A stretch of 64,000 nucleotides of DNA from Climacteris rufus (lineage: Eukaryota > Chordata > Aves > Passeriformes > Climacteridae). The notes under the pieces are model-generated. The model did no database searches, was not told the DNA's origin, and was given only the letters and a program-made list of their open reading frames with translations. How positions within the stretch are numbered: position 1 is the stretch's first letter; each line of letters begins with the position of its first letter. This document shows positions 23,563 through 36,400 of the stretch, piece after piece. Where the stretch lies: assembly GCA_013398175.1 (NCBI GenBank), contig VZRZ01007703.1, positions 2,628,266 through 2,692,265 of the forward strand, in the 5' to 3' direction. The position numbers and the translations under genes were made by a program.

Positions 23563-24918
23563 ATTCTGGGTTGTGTTTGAATATTTTTTATGAGCATGTT
23601 TGCCAGACTGTAGCAAAGCATATGTGCTATGGAGGGAAAAAAATTCACAGCTTGAAAAAAGTCGGCATCTGAGTGGGTTTTATTCCTCCCGCAAAAGTAA
23701 ACAGTTTTCACAATTAACCCTACTGCTCTGTTTATACATCAACTAAAATGTGGAGAGTACACACAGTTGTTCTCATTAATTTGTGATAAGCAATAGTGAC
23801 TTAAAAAAATTACACCATGGTTTATGCATTACAAGGTCTTGAATTCAATGGGAAACATATGCGGAAACAGATTTTCTATCTTTCTCTGTGAGAAAAGAGG
23901 TGGGAAGCCATGGAATAAATACATTCAGATTTGTCTGTTATACAGGGGTATATCTACCTCTCTTTCTCGGTGTCCCTTGACAATACAGACTCATAAAACA
24001 GATCATACTTCTAAGTTGCCTCTTCCACTTGATATTAGTCAGCAAATACACTGCAAGTTAGAGAAACCCTGTAGAAAAATATGCACATAAAATATTTCAC
24101 TACTACCTCATCGATATAGAAAGCAAACAAGCCCTCACAGCATATCTTGACAGTCGATATGCTGTAATAACTTAGAATTTGTAAACATTACTGACTTTTC
24201 TAGGAAATGCCCTGCCTGCAACCCTTTGTCAAATATAGACAGCTTTAAGTTTGGTGTAATGCAGTGAACATAGGCATTTACGTCGTTCTTTAACAGGACA
24301 TTCTGTATTTTTGTTTTCATTTCAGAAGAAGGAAAAAACCACATCACTTGTCTATTCTAATTAGAGGATTTTAAAGTATTGAAATTCACAGCTATATTCT
24401 CTGAAAGACACTAATGCCATAAAAAAATTATTAATAAGGTAGCATATAGGTATATAAGGTGGAGTCTGTGTATGTATTGTTATGTATCTAAACATAGATG
24501 CTCTTTATATCTTTATTTTATTGCTAAATGTGAGATAATTTTCAAAAACAAGACCCTGATGTACTCAGTGGTCATGAAAATCAGACCAATAATTTGTCAC
24601 TTAGGTACTCTGAAACTTGTATCAGATTACGTTTCTAAAAATGAGACTAATGGGAAAACTATAAAAGTCACCTGGACAGTGTGAAGTAGGAAGACAGAGA
24701 AATTTACCCAGATATGTGTTCTTATTGCCACGAACTGAATCAAACTGAATCAAACAGAACTTCATCACTTGATTTTCATTAACCTGACAGAAATGACACT
24801 TACATAGCAATAAATAATGACTTACTGGTCACTTCCAGTGTACCACTCTTCAGTATACATACACACAGTGTTGCCCTCTACAAAGCTGTTATTTGCCAAA
24901 AGTTACCACATACAGTAA

Positions 24919-24991
24919 GAGAATACTGAGAACTCAGTATTCTGAGAAGTATTCTGAGAAGAACTCAGTATTCTCAGAAGAGAATACTGAG
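24919..24991. repeat. Cluster of perfect palindromes built from one 12-bp unit
   Basis: The unit GAGAATACTGAG occurs at 24919-24930 and 24980-24991. Its complement occurs at 24933-24943 (first 11 bases) and 24964-24975 (all 12). This makes one hairpin with 11-bp perfect arms and a 2-base loop (24920-24943) and a second with 12-bp perfect arms and a 4-base loop (24964-24991). Between them AGTATTCTGAGA is repeated directly. A further partial unit (ATACTGAGAA) follows at about 24998-25007. Confidence 0.9.
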
Positions 24992-27134
24992 AACCACATA
25001 CTGAGAAACTATCCAGTTTTTCCTTTCAAGGTTTGTACCCTTGGATCTACTCAGCATTTCTGGTGTGAGTGTCAAAACAGGTTTTGACTGTAACGAGATA
25101 ATATCAGAACTGGAGTTTAAGCATTAAATGCTGAGAACAGAGAGGTGCATATGGATGAGGAATAGTTGTGACAAGTAGGGTGGTGGTGATACCTTCCTTG
25201 CCTTCTCTCACCTCAAGCAATACAACCAAAGTTTCCAGACAGCATGAGTCTCTAGCGTGAGCCAGTTTGCTCATCTTGCACAGAGCTCACACCTTGAAAA
25301 GCTGGAGTGAAGTAGAAATGAAGACAATATCAATAACATTTTTAGTTCAACTCTAACAGTTGAGAGACCCACTGTTAATTAAATTCTCCAAAAACACAGA
25401 GGTAAAGACAGCATTAGTTGTAATGATGAAGAGAATTTTCCATCAAAAAGTAAACTAATCAGAAATATATTTCTCATAATAGCAGCTTCTGGAGTAAAAG
25501 AGGTTTTTCATTGTTTTCAGTTAAGCTTAGGCAAAAGACACAATGCAGCTATTTCATTCCCTGGAAAAGTACCAAAGACCACACAAAAGCAAAGAATGAG
25601 TGGCATGTTTGAAAAACAGACTTCAGAAATATGCAAATTTATAGAAGAGTTACTGGTAAAAGGAAAAAGCATCTTACACTTTAAGGAACTGTCTCTGACA
25701 AGAGCTCTAAGAAGTATCTGAACCCAGAACTTGGGTAAAGACTCTTTGGAGAATAAAAGCTACAGTTTGATTAGCAATTAAATTTTTTTAATATGTGTGA
25801 CAGCATAGACTCTCTTGCAAGTAGGTTGATAGTGCTCTAACAGATTGCACGTAACTGCAAATGCAAAAGACCACAATAGGGTAGAGAGAAAAGGATCTGA
25901 GAAGTTCAGAGATGGCAGAAAACCCTATCCAAAGAGGTCCATGAACAAACTAAACATTTGGAGAACAATGCAAAGCAAACATTTGGAGAACTGCTGGAAC
26001 AAGTGAGTGGTTGAATCAAGACAAAGTTATTGGTTCTGGCATTGCTACCTTAGAGAATTTACCCATAGGAAAAGCAGGCAGTGTTGCAGGGAGTGATGAC
26101 TGATGTCTCAGCCTAAAACAACTCATGTGCCCAAATCTTTTATTTGTAGGTCCTACACAAGGGAGCACAGTTCACAAAATGGGGCCCTAACATTATATGA
26201 AAAACAATGGGTAACAAAAAAGGAAACTAATTCACTCTGAAAAAAAAAAGAAAAAAGATCAAACACATCATGCATTTGATTTTATTTATTTTTTATTTCC
26301 TGTACCCCAGAAAAAAAGTAACATTTGAAAAGAGATTTTTGGAAGAGATACAGAGACTTCATACGTGCATTCCAGTGTCTGGGCAGGGAACAAAATGGAA
26401 AGATAGAACATCAACATCAACACAGTAAAAATTTTGTTTGAGCTCAGATGAAATCTGGATAATGATTTCTAGATATAAAGTTGCATGTCAGACACTTCAG
26501 GAAACACCTGAAGTGACCAGTCAAAGACATCAGGGACAGTGTATTTTGAAATTTTATTATCACTGTAAGGGGTCATTCTTGGAACTGGGTGAGATTTTTG
26601 TGTAGCATAACAGGTTTTAATGGAAAATAGTGGAAAAAAGTGCATGAAATTTATGTGGAGGTAAAATAAATATAAGATAGGGTCTAGATACATTCTAGAG
26701 CATCTTTAGAGGTATATTAGGAAAACTCATTTCATATGCAAAATTGTAGGTCAAGTTGAGAATAAAAGCACATTTCAGTAATGAATTTGTAATAAATTAA
26801 TTTATTTTGCCTGTGAAAATTGTTCTGGACAATGATTCTATTTTTCTACATTATGTTACTTAAAGAAAATAAAAATCTTAATGTATGCGTATGTACAACA
26901 TATTAACTTTTCCCAAAGTGACAGACTTTACATAATAGAAAAAAGAAATTCAGTAGATTTAAGCAATTTGCAATGAAGTACAGACTTTGAATACTGCAAT
27001 TTCATAAACTGACAACTGATAAAGGTTTTTGAATCAGATTCTAATACAACATTCAGTTAAAATACATGTCCAGATGGCACGTACCTTTGGCACTTTGCTT
27101 CAGTCAAAAGAAGTGCTGCACTGCTGGACATTGA

Positions 27135-27161
27135 TGTCAGAATCTTCAGGAGATTCTGACA
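27135..27161. repeat. Perfect inverted repeat, 11-bp arms, 5-nt loop
   Basis: Arm TGTCAGAATCT (27135-27145), loop TCAGG, arm AGATTCTGACA (27151-27161). Short; it could arise by chance in a window of this size. Confidence 0.85.
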
Positions 27162-29278
27162 GAAAGAGAAAAGCAAAACAAGAAGAAAGTCAATGTAATT
27201 TGATGTCTCAAATGCTACTCATCTCCAGAAAATGATGCAATGCCTATCTAGGATAGCAAATACATCTTACACACAGCAGGGGTGTTGCAGGATGTGACTC
27301 GTGCATGTTAGGTTGACTCTCCTAACAGAAAAGTTATGGACCCACTTGCAAATCTCAGACAGTAGGAATAGAAATGTCATTATGGGTCTCATTTGCCCAG
27401 GAGTGTCTGAGATGGCAAAAGCTTCAATAGGCAGAGTGAGATTGTCACCTATTCCAACTAGGATAGCATATTCATTGATTTCTGATGACAAAGGTGCCTG
27501 TATTTCAGGATAGATGTACCTGAAAACACCTTCCTCAGAGTCTAACCAAACACCTTTAGGCAGTGTTAACACATTAATCACAAATATTTGCAATACTGTG
27601 TGGCACTAACAGTATTAATCTTTATAAGAGGCCTATCTCACAGAATGAGATGCAATAAGGAAAAATATTTTCTGCAAAAAATTTTCTACTAACAGCTTCT
27701 GCTAATAGAGGTACATTGTTGGACCTAGCTTCATCCATTTGAATTTCACTCTTTATGATTTTTAACTTAAATAAACTCAGTCACCTGCTGCCCTCTTGTT
27801 TACATCAAGACCTTGCTAAGTGTGTAGATAACAGCTCAGTAAAAGATCCTTCTGTTAAATGTACTTTATATACACACGGGTAGGTCTCCTTCAAGTTCCC
27901 CAATTTAATTTACTCCACAGTACAGTAATTCAATCTGATCCCATTTAGTTACAGTGCTTGTCACTGTACCATTGACAGTATTTCCATGTTTGTCAGAATT
28001 CCTGTTAATCTACTCACACAATGCCTCACACATTTACTGAGGCTGCCTTTTCAATATGACTTGATAGACTGCACCTTTGGGAATGCTTGAAAAAATTATA
28101 AACTCTGCACATTTTACTGTAATTCAGACTGGATTTGTGAAGCATTATTCTTTTTTGCTTATTTATCTTAATTCCTAAGGTTAGGGTCACACTTCTTTGT
28201 TATGGTGAAGCCGTTATTCTTACTTTACGAAACCTGTGAAGAATCATTTGGGCAACAGCTAGAATTGTTCATGTGTTTTATCCTTGGTCTGTTACTTTAT
28301 TGGTACAAAATGAGTTGTTTATTAGTACTCTTAATTCATAGAACAGCCCATCATTTCTGATTCAAAAAAACAGAATAGGACCCTGTGGAACCATTAGTTT
28401 AGCCTTTATGCTTAGTTTTTGCAAGAAAGTGATATGTCTCAGACTGTCACTAAAGCAGCATGTGTGAATATTGAAAGTGGATTTGCTTCACTTGTCCTGT
28501 AATATTCCTGAGTACTGTAAGTATATCCAGTCCACAAAACACTGCTGCAATATTTATACAGCTTTCTAAATTCATGCAGTCTATTTTCTGCAACTGTGCA
28601 TGCAATTACGACGTTCAAAGAGTGCACTAGTCTTACTAAGCAAATACATTCTTTTAAGCTGTGATAGTGATGTCCTTTTGGCAATTTTTTGTTGTAAATA
28701 CATGTAACATAGGAGATATATTGCTAAACTCTGCATCCTCTTGGGGTGCATAATCATAGAGAAAAAGAAAAATGTGACACTTTTAAGCAACACATGTAGC
28801 ATGTATACTTTTTGGAGAACCTGCAATGAACTTATATTTGAACCCAGGATATGATGTATTGGTCTGAGTGGGAGGGGAACCAAATTAAGGTAAAACTCAA
28901 CAGCTGTGCCTCTGTCAACTCAGAACAACTGAATCAGAAAAAATGGAAATATGATCTGGGAAAGAAGGCACATATGGTAAGCACACAGTTAAAGAACATG
29001 AGCTAACATGTTTTATCAGAGTTTGCTAAACAGCTTTTTGGAAGAGTTTTTTCTCTTTTTGAACACCTCGTGGTTCTTTCAGCCTCTTTTGGGTTGAGCA
29101 AGACAATTTCTTCATTGACTGAATGGAGACAGTGGCAGTCAAATTAGTAGTTGTCCATCAAGTGAGAATTTCCAAGATCTAAACATTTTTCACAAAGTCA
29201 AAACCTGAAATTTCAAGGTGGGATAATTTAAATATTTTCTTACTAATAAACATTATAAAATGTATTATTCTGTTGTAA

Positions 29279-29312
29279 ATCTTCTTCTTCTCCTTCTTCT
29301 TTTTTTTTTTTA
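29279..29312 (+). repeat. CTT/T-rich pyrimidine tract
   Basis: CTTCTTCTTCTCCTTCTTC is followed by a run of T. Low-complexity sequence. Confidence 0.9.
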
Positions 29313-30116
29313 ATTTTAAAAGGATAAATATTTGGAAAAGCTACCCAAATTAATTGATATCCAACTATAAGACATTTAAAATCGTTAAGTATCAAAACTG
29401 GAGCTAATATAACATTTTTTTAAGTTCAACTTTTTTTTCTAATTGAGTTTGGTTTTAGATATCTTGTGAGTACACTCCCAGATGATAAACAAAAACTATG
29501 AATAAATAAATCACAAAGAAATAGGTCATCCAAGGCATTGCAAAATTAACATAGCCCCCTACCTTGAAGAAATTAGCAAAAGCAATTGAAATCCTGACGA
29601 ATCCTAAGGCTCCTGGATCCAGTAGACACATTTAATTTTGCATAGATGAATCATATTTAAATATGGAGTTAATTACACAAATTCTTTAGCGACATATGGA
29701 AAGCTGAGTGGTAATTATAGTTCATTACTATCTACATCAGTAAAGGCAACAATTCAGATTTGGCAGTTACCTCTCACATCAGCATGCACAGTGTCTGGCA
29801 GCCTGAGAAAACAAGATCTCACCATTGGCTCCACAACCCCATCAGCTGTAAACTGTCTAAGTCATTGTGCTACCTGAGGCACAAATAAACTACAGGTGAT
29901 GGCCTATTCATAGTTAGCAGTTGCAGGGCAAACAGCACTGGATTCCTAATACTGTCCTTATTACATTGGGGAAACCATTAAATTATGTCAGGAGAACTAG
30001 AGTCTGGCTATTGTCACGTAATCTCTAATTCCAATCCAGTCCCTAATATAATACAATAATAAATGACATTCATGTGACCAAATGAAGAACTCTGTGGTAT
30101 AGAATCAGTCAGCATG

Positions 30117-30557
30117 GGACTGTTGGAGCAAGTCCAGAGGAGGGCCACAAAGTTGGTAAGAGGACTGGAGCACCTCCCTTACAAAGACAGACTGAGAAAG
30201 CTGAGACTGTTCAGCCTGGAGAAGAGAAGGTTGAGAGAAGACTTCATAGCAACCTTCCAGTATCTGAGGGGAGCCTACTGGGAAGTCACAGAGGGACTCT
30301 GTCAGGAACTGTAGTGATAGGACAAGGTAAAAATTGAGAGAGGGGAAATTTAGGCTGGATATTAGGATGGCATTCTTTACTGTGATGGTGATGAGACACT
30401 GGAACAAGTTGCCCAGGAAGGATGTGGATGTCCCAATCCTGGCAGAGTTCAAGGCAGCAACCTGGTCCGGTATGAGATGTCCCTGACCATGGCAGGGGGT
30501 GTTGGGGCTAGATGATCCTTAAAGTCCCTCCCAATCCTTAATATTCTATAATTCTAT
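30117..30557 (+). mobile_element. CR1 LINE 3' end fragment
   Basis: The stretch begins GACTGTTGGAGCAAGTCCAG and continues with the CR1 blocks AGGAGGGCCACAAAG, CTGTTCAGCCTGGAGAAGAG, CTTCATAGCAACCTTCCAGT, TTTAGGCTGGATATTAGGAT and GAGACACTGGAACAAGTTGC. It ends GGGGCTAGATGATCCTTAAA ... ATTCTATAATTCTAT. It covers the C-terminal ORF2 remnant and the 3' untranslated region. The frame is open at the start (QVQRRATKLVRGLEHLPYKD) but broken soon after. Some sequence between about 30318 and 30345 is altered or missing relative to other CR1 copies. Subfamily differs from the other fragments here. Confidence 0.93.
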
Positions 30558-33500
30558 CAATATAGTTTTTGGAGGATAGGGTGATGTCTACCTAAACGGT
30601 TCTAGACATCAGTTTAACAAGATGATGAATAAACTTTCAGCTTCACTGACTACATTTACTAGACAAAATGTTGCTATTAAAGGTACATAAAATGTGCTTT
30701 TATGATGTGTGTCTTTGATCATCATACACATATTTTTGTGTGGTTCTCCTGTTACCTGTAATATGAAAGAGAGTTGTGTTACAGGTCGATGGTTCTGGAA
30801 TGCAGATACACTTGTAGTTATCTGGAAACCTGCTGGACTCAGCAGTTGCAACAGCAAACTGTCAGGTATGATCTGCTATGTGCTGAGGAACACTTTGAAA
30901 AGATCATATGAGGGGAAACATGCCATTGACTAAGGCACTTAATTTAGGGAACAGAGACACACAGAACCATGATGACAGAAGAGCAAATCAAGGCTGCATA
31001 TAATAAACTGTGAGAGGAATCAAGAAGTAAATTTGGCAGCACACTATTGCAAGCTATCAACTCATTTTGTCTATTGACAGTAAACTTTTGAAAGATGCTT
31101 ATTCATTCAGTAGCTGACAGATGGCATTGCCAGAGCTTGCACATCTTTTGGATTTAGAAGCAAATCAGAATCAAACTTCAGACTGAATTAAACACTTCAA
31201 AAAACCTCTTGCTGTTGGGATGCATACAGTACATTTGCTATCAATAATACATGTGGATCCCAGACAAATTGCACCTGTAGTTTTATGTATTTCCTATTGC
31301 AAACTAGATGATATCAAAACGTAGAGATTACAGTTATTCAGAAAAACTGAATTCACACTCCATGTAACAAAGCCATGGTGACAGTCATACACCTAGAGCA
31401 CCAAAATGCCAAAGTCATTGCTGCATGGTCCATTGAGAAACAGAACACAGAGTTAAAGGGAACATAAGAAGACTTCTGCTCTAGAACACAAACCTTAACA
31501 GAAGTAATATAAATTGGGTGTCAGTACCTGGGAAAAGCCAGAGAGTAGACTGCACCAGCATAGATAAGACAAATTTGAAGTAGCTGATATTGAAAGTCCA
31601 AATCAAGGAAGAGTGGTGAAACTTGTTTTTCAGCTGGTAAGAAACTCAGAGGCAAGCAATCCCAGTAGCTTTTGTGTGTGTTTTTCTGTTGTCTGCATGC
31701 TAACTCAACAGAAGGTTAAGGGACTGGGATGGTACAAAAAACAATGTTACAGATTAATCACTATTAAGACAATACAAAGTGAGGACATTTAGTGATTGTA
31801 TGTCAGATTACAGACAAAATGACCTTTAGCTTGTAAAGGATTTTTAACTTTCCCCTAACTCAACCCTTTTGTGCATAGCCCAAGTCACTGTATGCCCCTG
31901 TCTGAAAGCTTCGGGCTCACAAGCGAAATTCCCACTGTAGGCAGCATCAAGCCGTGCGCGTCCTTAACTGCGTTTAGGTTGTTAGTCCAAATAAATTCTC
32001 TACCAAAACATATTAGATACTGTAACAAACTGTTACCTGTTGCAATGTTTATATGAGATTAGCTGTTGCATATATCATACAGCCTTTAATGCCTGTATGT
32101 TGTCATCAATAAAAAAATCACAAAAAAATATTTCAGTAGGTTTACAGAGTTTTTAGTGGGATGGACTGCACAATTTTCAGAGTATATGCTGTCCCTATCA
32201 AGAGAAAATAACTAATGAGAACTTTAAAAAGGGACAAAGGTTTCATCAACTTCAGAGGTCCCAGTGTCCTCTGATTACATATGTAGCTGATGAGGGAGAG
32301 ACTTTTTTTTTAATTGGCTATTTTTAGTTATATATTAAAGTCAGGGTTGCCACACTGCCACTAATTGCAACACATAATATAAATGTCAAGTTTGGGTTTC
32401 AATAAATCCTACTTTTCCAGGGAGGGGATACGTATTTGAAAAATTTCTGACTTATTCTGTTTGGTCAAAGCTTTTGGGTTCACATCATATCTTGCTTGTT
32501 CTTTAAGGAATATATTTTCCTGCATGTGGACATTCTGTGTTACAGATGGTTATTAATAACAAATCACTAATCTCTGGAGCTCAAGAAATATTTCAACCCA
32601 GAACATCCACTTTGCCCTTCAAAAGCCACATTTTCTCTCAATAATAAACATCCAAAATAACAGCATAATTGAATGAAATGCAAAGGAATTATTTATGTAA
32701 TGGAGACATCTTGTTCTCATAAATTATTGAATAAAAAGTAGCTGACAACCTGTTGAATTTTCCTAGGGCTGTGCTGAATTTCTCTTTATCAACTTGATAT
32801 ATGATTTATGAAAGCAGAAGCATCAGGGTAAAAATGATAAGAGAACCTGGCTTGCATACTAATAAAGAAACTTCAGTGAAAGCAACATTTTAAAGTTATA
32901 AATTAGGTCAAACTATTCTCAGTTTAGTTGTTGACATTCATTTTTTTCAGTACTTCAGACATAAAATTGCAGGTATTTTTTTCCCCAAGCTATCCCCAAC
33001 CCCCCAAAAAGGAGAACTGATAAAATCCAGCCTTTTTCTGTACTTGTTTGGTGGTTCAAGATGCCAAAGGGTTAGACTGGGCTCCATGTGAATGTTTCCC
33101 CTTCACTCCTATTTCTCCTTAATTTCATCTACAGAAATGTTGCCTGTAAGTCGTCACAGGACTATCTATGAGCCCAAAACAATGATCTGATAAAAAGTTC
33201 CAGCCTAAGCAAAACCAAATGTAGATCTCAGAATATATGAACATTGGGACATCAGCATTTGGAACTGCTCAAAAAAAAATTAAACCACTACAGTATTAGA
33301 AGAGTAGGGAGACATTTAAAATTTGACATATTTAAAATTTGTAAACCCTCTTGCACTTTGGTTTTCAGAATGCTGTATTTCACTGCATATTTTACCAATA
33401 TCCTTTCATGTGCTTGCCTATCTGGCTTGGGAGGAAAGTCCCTGTACTAATGCACAACATAAAATATTTTTGTTCAGGAATTCATACCGCAGTAACCAAC

Positions 33501-36400
33501 AATCTTCACGATTTAAAAGCAAGTTCCAAAGATACAAACAAAACCTCACAATTTTAGAAGAAACTTCAAATTTTATGAATAGAATTTTGTGACCTCAGGC
33601 CAGTTAATTTATATCAGCAAAAATAAGCTGGAGGTAAGTGAGTGATATTGACTGGTCTTTTCAACAGTTTTTTTGTTCTTGCTGGACATCTGTCTGCCTC
33701 TCTGCACTTCTATATATTACTGTAAGAGGAAATGTTTGTTTCTTTTAAAGAGAAGTAATATACAAGGGGGAATGTCATCTGTGCTTTACAGATTTCATAG
33801 GCGAGAAAACAAGAGAATAAGTAGCTCGTCCTACTGTTCCACTTACAGTTGGAGCTGGGTGGCAGTGTTTCAGCTGAAGCTTTTTTAGAGTGGATGCAAA
33901 CCCAGCAGAGTGATGGTGGACTGGAGGAAAAAGGCTGATGAAGATTATGGATTTCCCAGGGGCTTTTATTTGAGAAAATCCCTATGATTAATAACAAAAA
34001 CTCTCAGCCTAGGTTCAGCTATGAACAATCACTTGCTATTAGATGATAGTAGAAAAGCAGAATATTTTTTTCCCATCTAGGCATTTTCAAGAGGCAGCAT
34101 TTGTTTCTTACAGCTCTGAACTTTGCTACTTGCTGTGATACACTCTATCAGGAGATTTCAAAAACCACATGGTGCCCAAAGAAGATGTAGGGGCTCAGGA
34201 GGATGCAGCTTATTGTCCTGTGCCTCTCAAACAGAGCACCTGGGAGAACAGAAAAGGTATTGATGCAGAATGCTAGCAGAGAGCTCATTTTGCCTGTCAA
34301 GAAAGGCAATAATCCCTTGGACATGAACCTTTACAAAAGGGGGCTTTTCTTACTGGTACTTTAGTGTTTCATAGAGATGTTTGATCTGGACTCCTGTCAA
34401 GCACAAAACCAAAGTTCTGTGAGCAAGTTACTCTCAAGAGAAGTTTTTTGACTCTTCAATTTTCTCTCTCTACAGATCTGATGACCTTTTAATAGCCACA
34501 AAGGGTCTGAGGCTCCTTAAGGGGAAAACCAGAGGATATGTTTCTAGTTGTTGGTAAAATGTCCTCCTTTGAAATTTTTTTGCTATATGTAGTAGCTTGC
34601 TGAGCTTTTAATGCTTCCGGATGGTCTGTCTGCAAGAAATAAAATTAATGGCCAATGCAGGATTCACTATGATTTTTTGGAAAAATCTTTTGGGATAGGT
34701 TTTCTGTATAGAGAAACACAAATCAGTACAATAATTGCACGTGCTACTTACAACCTCACACTGCATTTACCAATGAACAATTTTGCAAAGGGGTGACAGA
34801 GTAAATACTGGGACATTTCAAACTGAATAGTTAATTGTCCATGTTGTGCTCACAGCTTACCTGTATTGTGCATAAAAACATATAGCCTGCATAAGAGGCA
34901 CCCAGACTTTATTTAATGACTATATTATATTATAACTGTATTACCTTCTAATTAGCAAATGAAAAAAGTAAATATTTAAGGCTTTGAATATAGATATTTT
35001 TAGAGAGCAAGATAAACAACTAACTGAATGAATAAAAGTCCTGCACACAATGCAGAAGCTGTGGGGTAAAGAGAAATTAAATTCTTCTACATCAGCAAAG
35101 GTGAAACAACACTTTCCTGTGCCCTGGCTCTTCCCCTCATTGCTGTCTATGTGACAGCCTGTAATACTGCCTGGTATCTAGAATATTTTATGAACTTTAG
35201 GGATGTGTGGAACTTGATATTCACCTCTTTACCTAGTGATAAGGACAGCATTGCTGAGGAAGGAGCTTCATTTAATGACAGCTTTTCATCTGGAGAAAAG
35301 AGAACAAAGGGAGGGACTGCAAAGACTTACATATAGCAGGCACAGAAGCCATGAAAAAATTCATGTATGAAAAAATTATCAGAAAAATATGATGTCAGTA
35401 GCTGCTTTTGGTTCTTAACAAAAAAAACCCCACTGATGTTCAAGCTGAAAAAAAAAAAAATAGAACACTGAAACAAAGAAAGCAAGACGACCTGATGGCT
35501 GTTGTTGGTTTTGATTTAGCAGTCCATTCATCTGGAAGAGTTGGAAGGGGAATGTTTTAAGGTATATAAAGTGCTCTGAGCTCCTCAGCTGGGCTGGGAT
35601 GGTGAGGTTGGTGTATTACGTTTCTGTCCTTCTGACTACTCATGGAAGCTAAACTGTGAAGAGGCATAAGATAATAGAAACTACTTCTACTGCTAAATTG
35701 AGCAAAAGATGGGCCAGATCTCAAAGTTGAAATGAAACAAATCAGTTTATGTGCCTCAGACTGTTTGCTGATTGGGAGCAAAATGGGACCCTGAAGGGAA
35801 TAATGGAGCAGCTCAATAACTTACTATTTCAGTCTGAAGCTTATAGAAGGTAAAGAGCATCCTGACACTGAGGTCATAGCAGCAGACAAAAATGCTGCAA
35901 GAAATCAAGAAAGGTATGTTACATCAGAGTCCACAAACCAGCAAGATGTTTAGTGGGCTGTGGTTTGCAAAAGAAGTCAAAACAATATCAAAATTTGAAA
36001 AAGAGGCTGCACTGTCTCACCTTGGAAGTTTGCAGGGCCATACAGAAAGTCTCATAAAGAAGGAATATCTGTTGAGGAACTCTCAGGTAAAAGCAATTGT
36101 AGAAAGGTTTGGCATCTATTAAGGAAGCAGGATGGTCCTGACAGAACCCAAAAGAGTGAGAGAAGCACTGGTCTCTTGGATTTACAACCCCTAAATACTG
36201 GTCTGGAAAATAAATGAGCATCTATGTAGGCCAGTTTATTTGGAGTTTAGAGTAATAAACAAAAGAAATACCTGGAGCCTTTGGTCAATTTGATAAAGAA
36301 GACACTAAGCCCTATGCTCTTCTCCAGGCTCATGCTGTTCTGCAGAATAAGGATCCTGCTTGACCTAGATGAAAACATTTTTAGTTTCATAGACTAAAAT
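30558..36400. other. Unassigned AT-rich non-coding DNA
   Basis: No gene or confident repeat was found. The only notable local feature is a CpG cluster at 31912-31972. Poly-A with a CCCCAC end lies at 35420-35434 and poly-A at 35449-35460. The string CTCTTCTCCAGGCTCATGCTG at 36318-36338 faintly resembles antisense CR1, but its flanks do not. Confidence 0.4.
31908..31975. other. Local CpG cluster in AT-rich DNA
   Basis: Six CpG dinucleotides (at 31912, 31924, 31953, 31957, 31959 and 31971) occur within about 60 bases, while the surrounding kilobases have almost none. It may be a remnant of a recent LTR or a small regulatory element. It is too short to call a CpG island. Confidence 0.5.

Larger units (their letters stand above)
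23579..30116. other. Unassigned AT-rich non-coding DNA
   Basis: No gene or interspersed repeat was recognised. It contains the palindrome cluster at 24919-24991, a hairpin at 27135-27161, a 15-bp duplicate (AAACATTTGGAGAAC at 25952-25966 and 25977-25991) and a CTT/T-rich tract at 29279-29312. The 108-codon frame on the minus strand at 27267-27593 shows no known domain. Confidence 0.45.

Noticed and set aside
23376..23711. Minus-strand frame of 111 codons across the N gap
   Set aside because: It is made of the AAAT/AT microsatellite and undetermined bases, and the gap is probably an assembly error.
27267..27593. 108-codon minus-strand open frame
   Set aside because: No domain, no signal peptide, and the opposite strand is also partly open. 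Frames of this length occur by chance in 64 kb read in six frames.
36318..36338. String resembling antisense CR1 (CTCTTCTCCAGGCT)
   Set aside because: The sequence on both sides does not continue into CR1.
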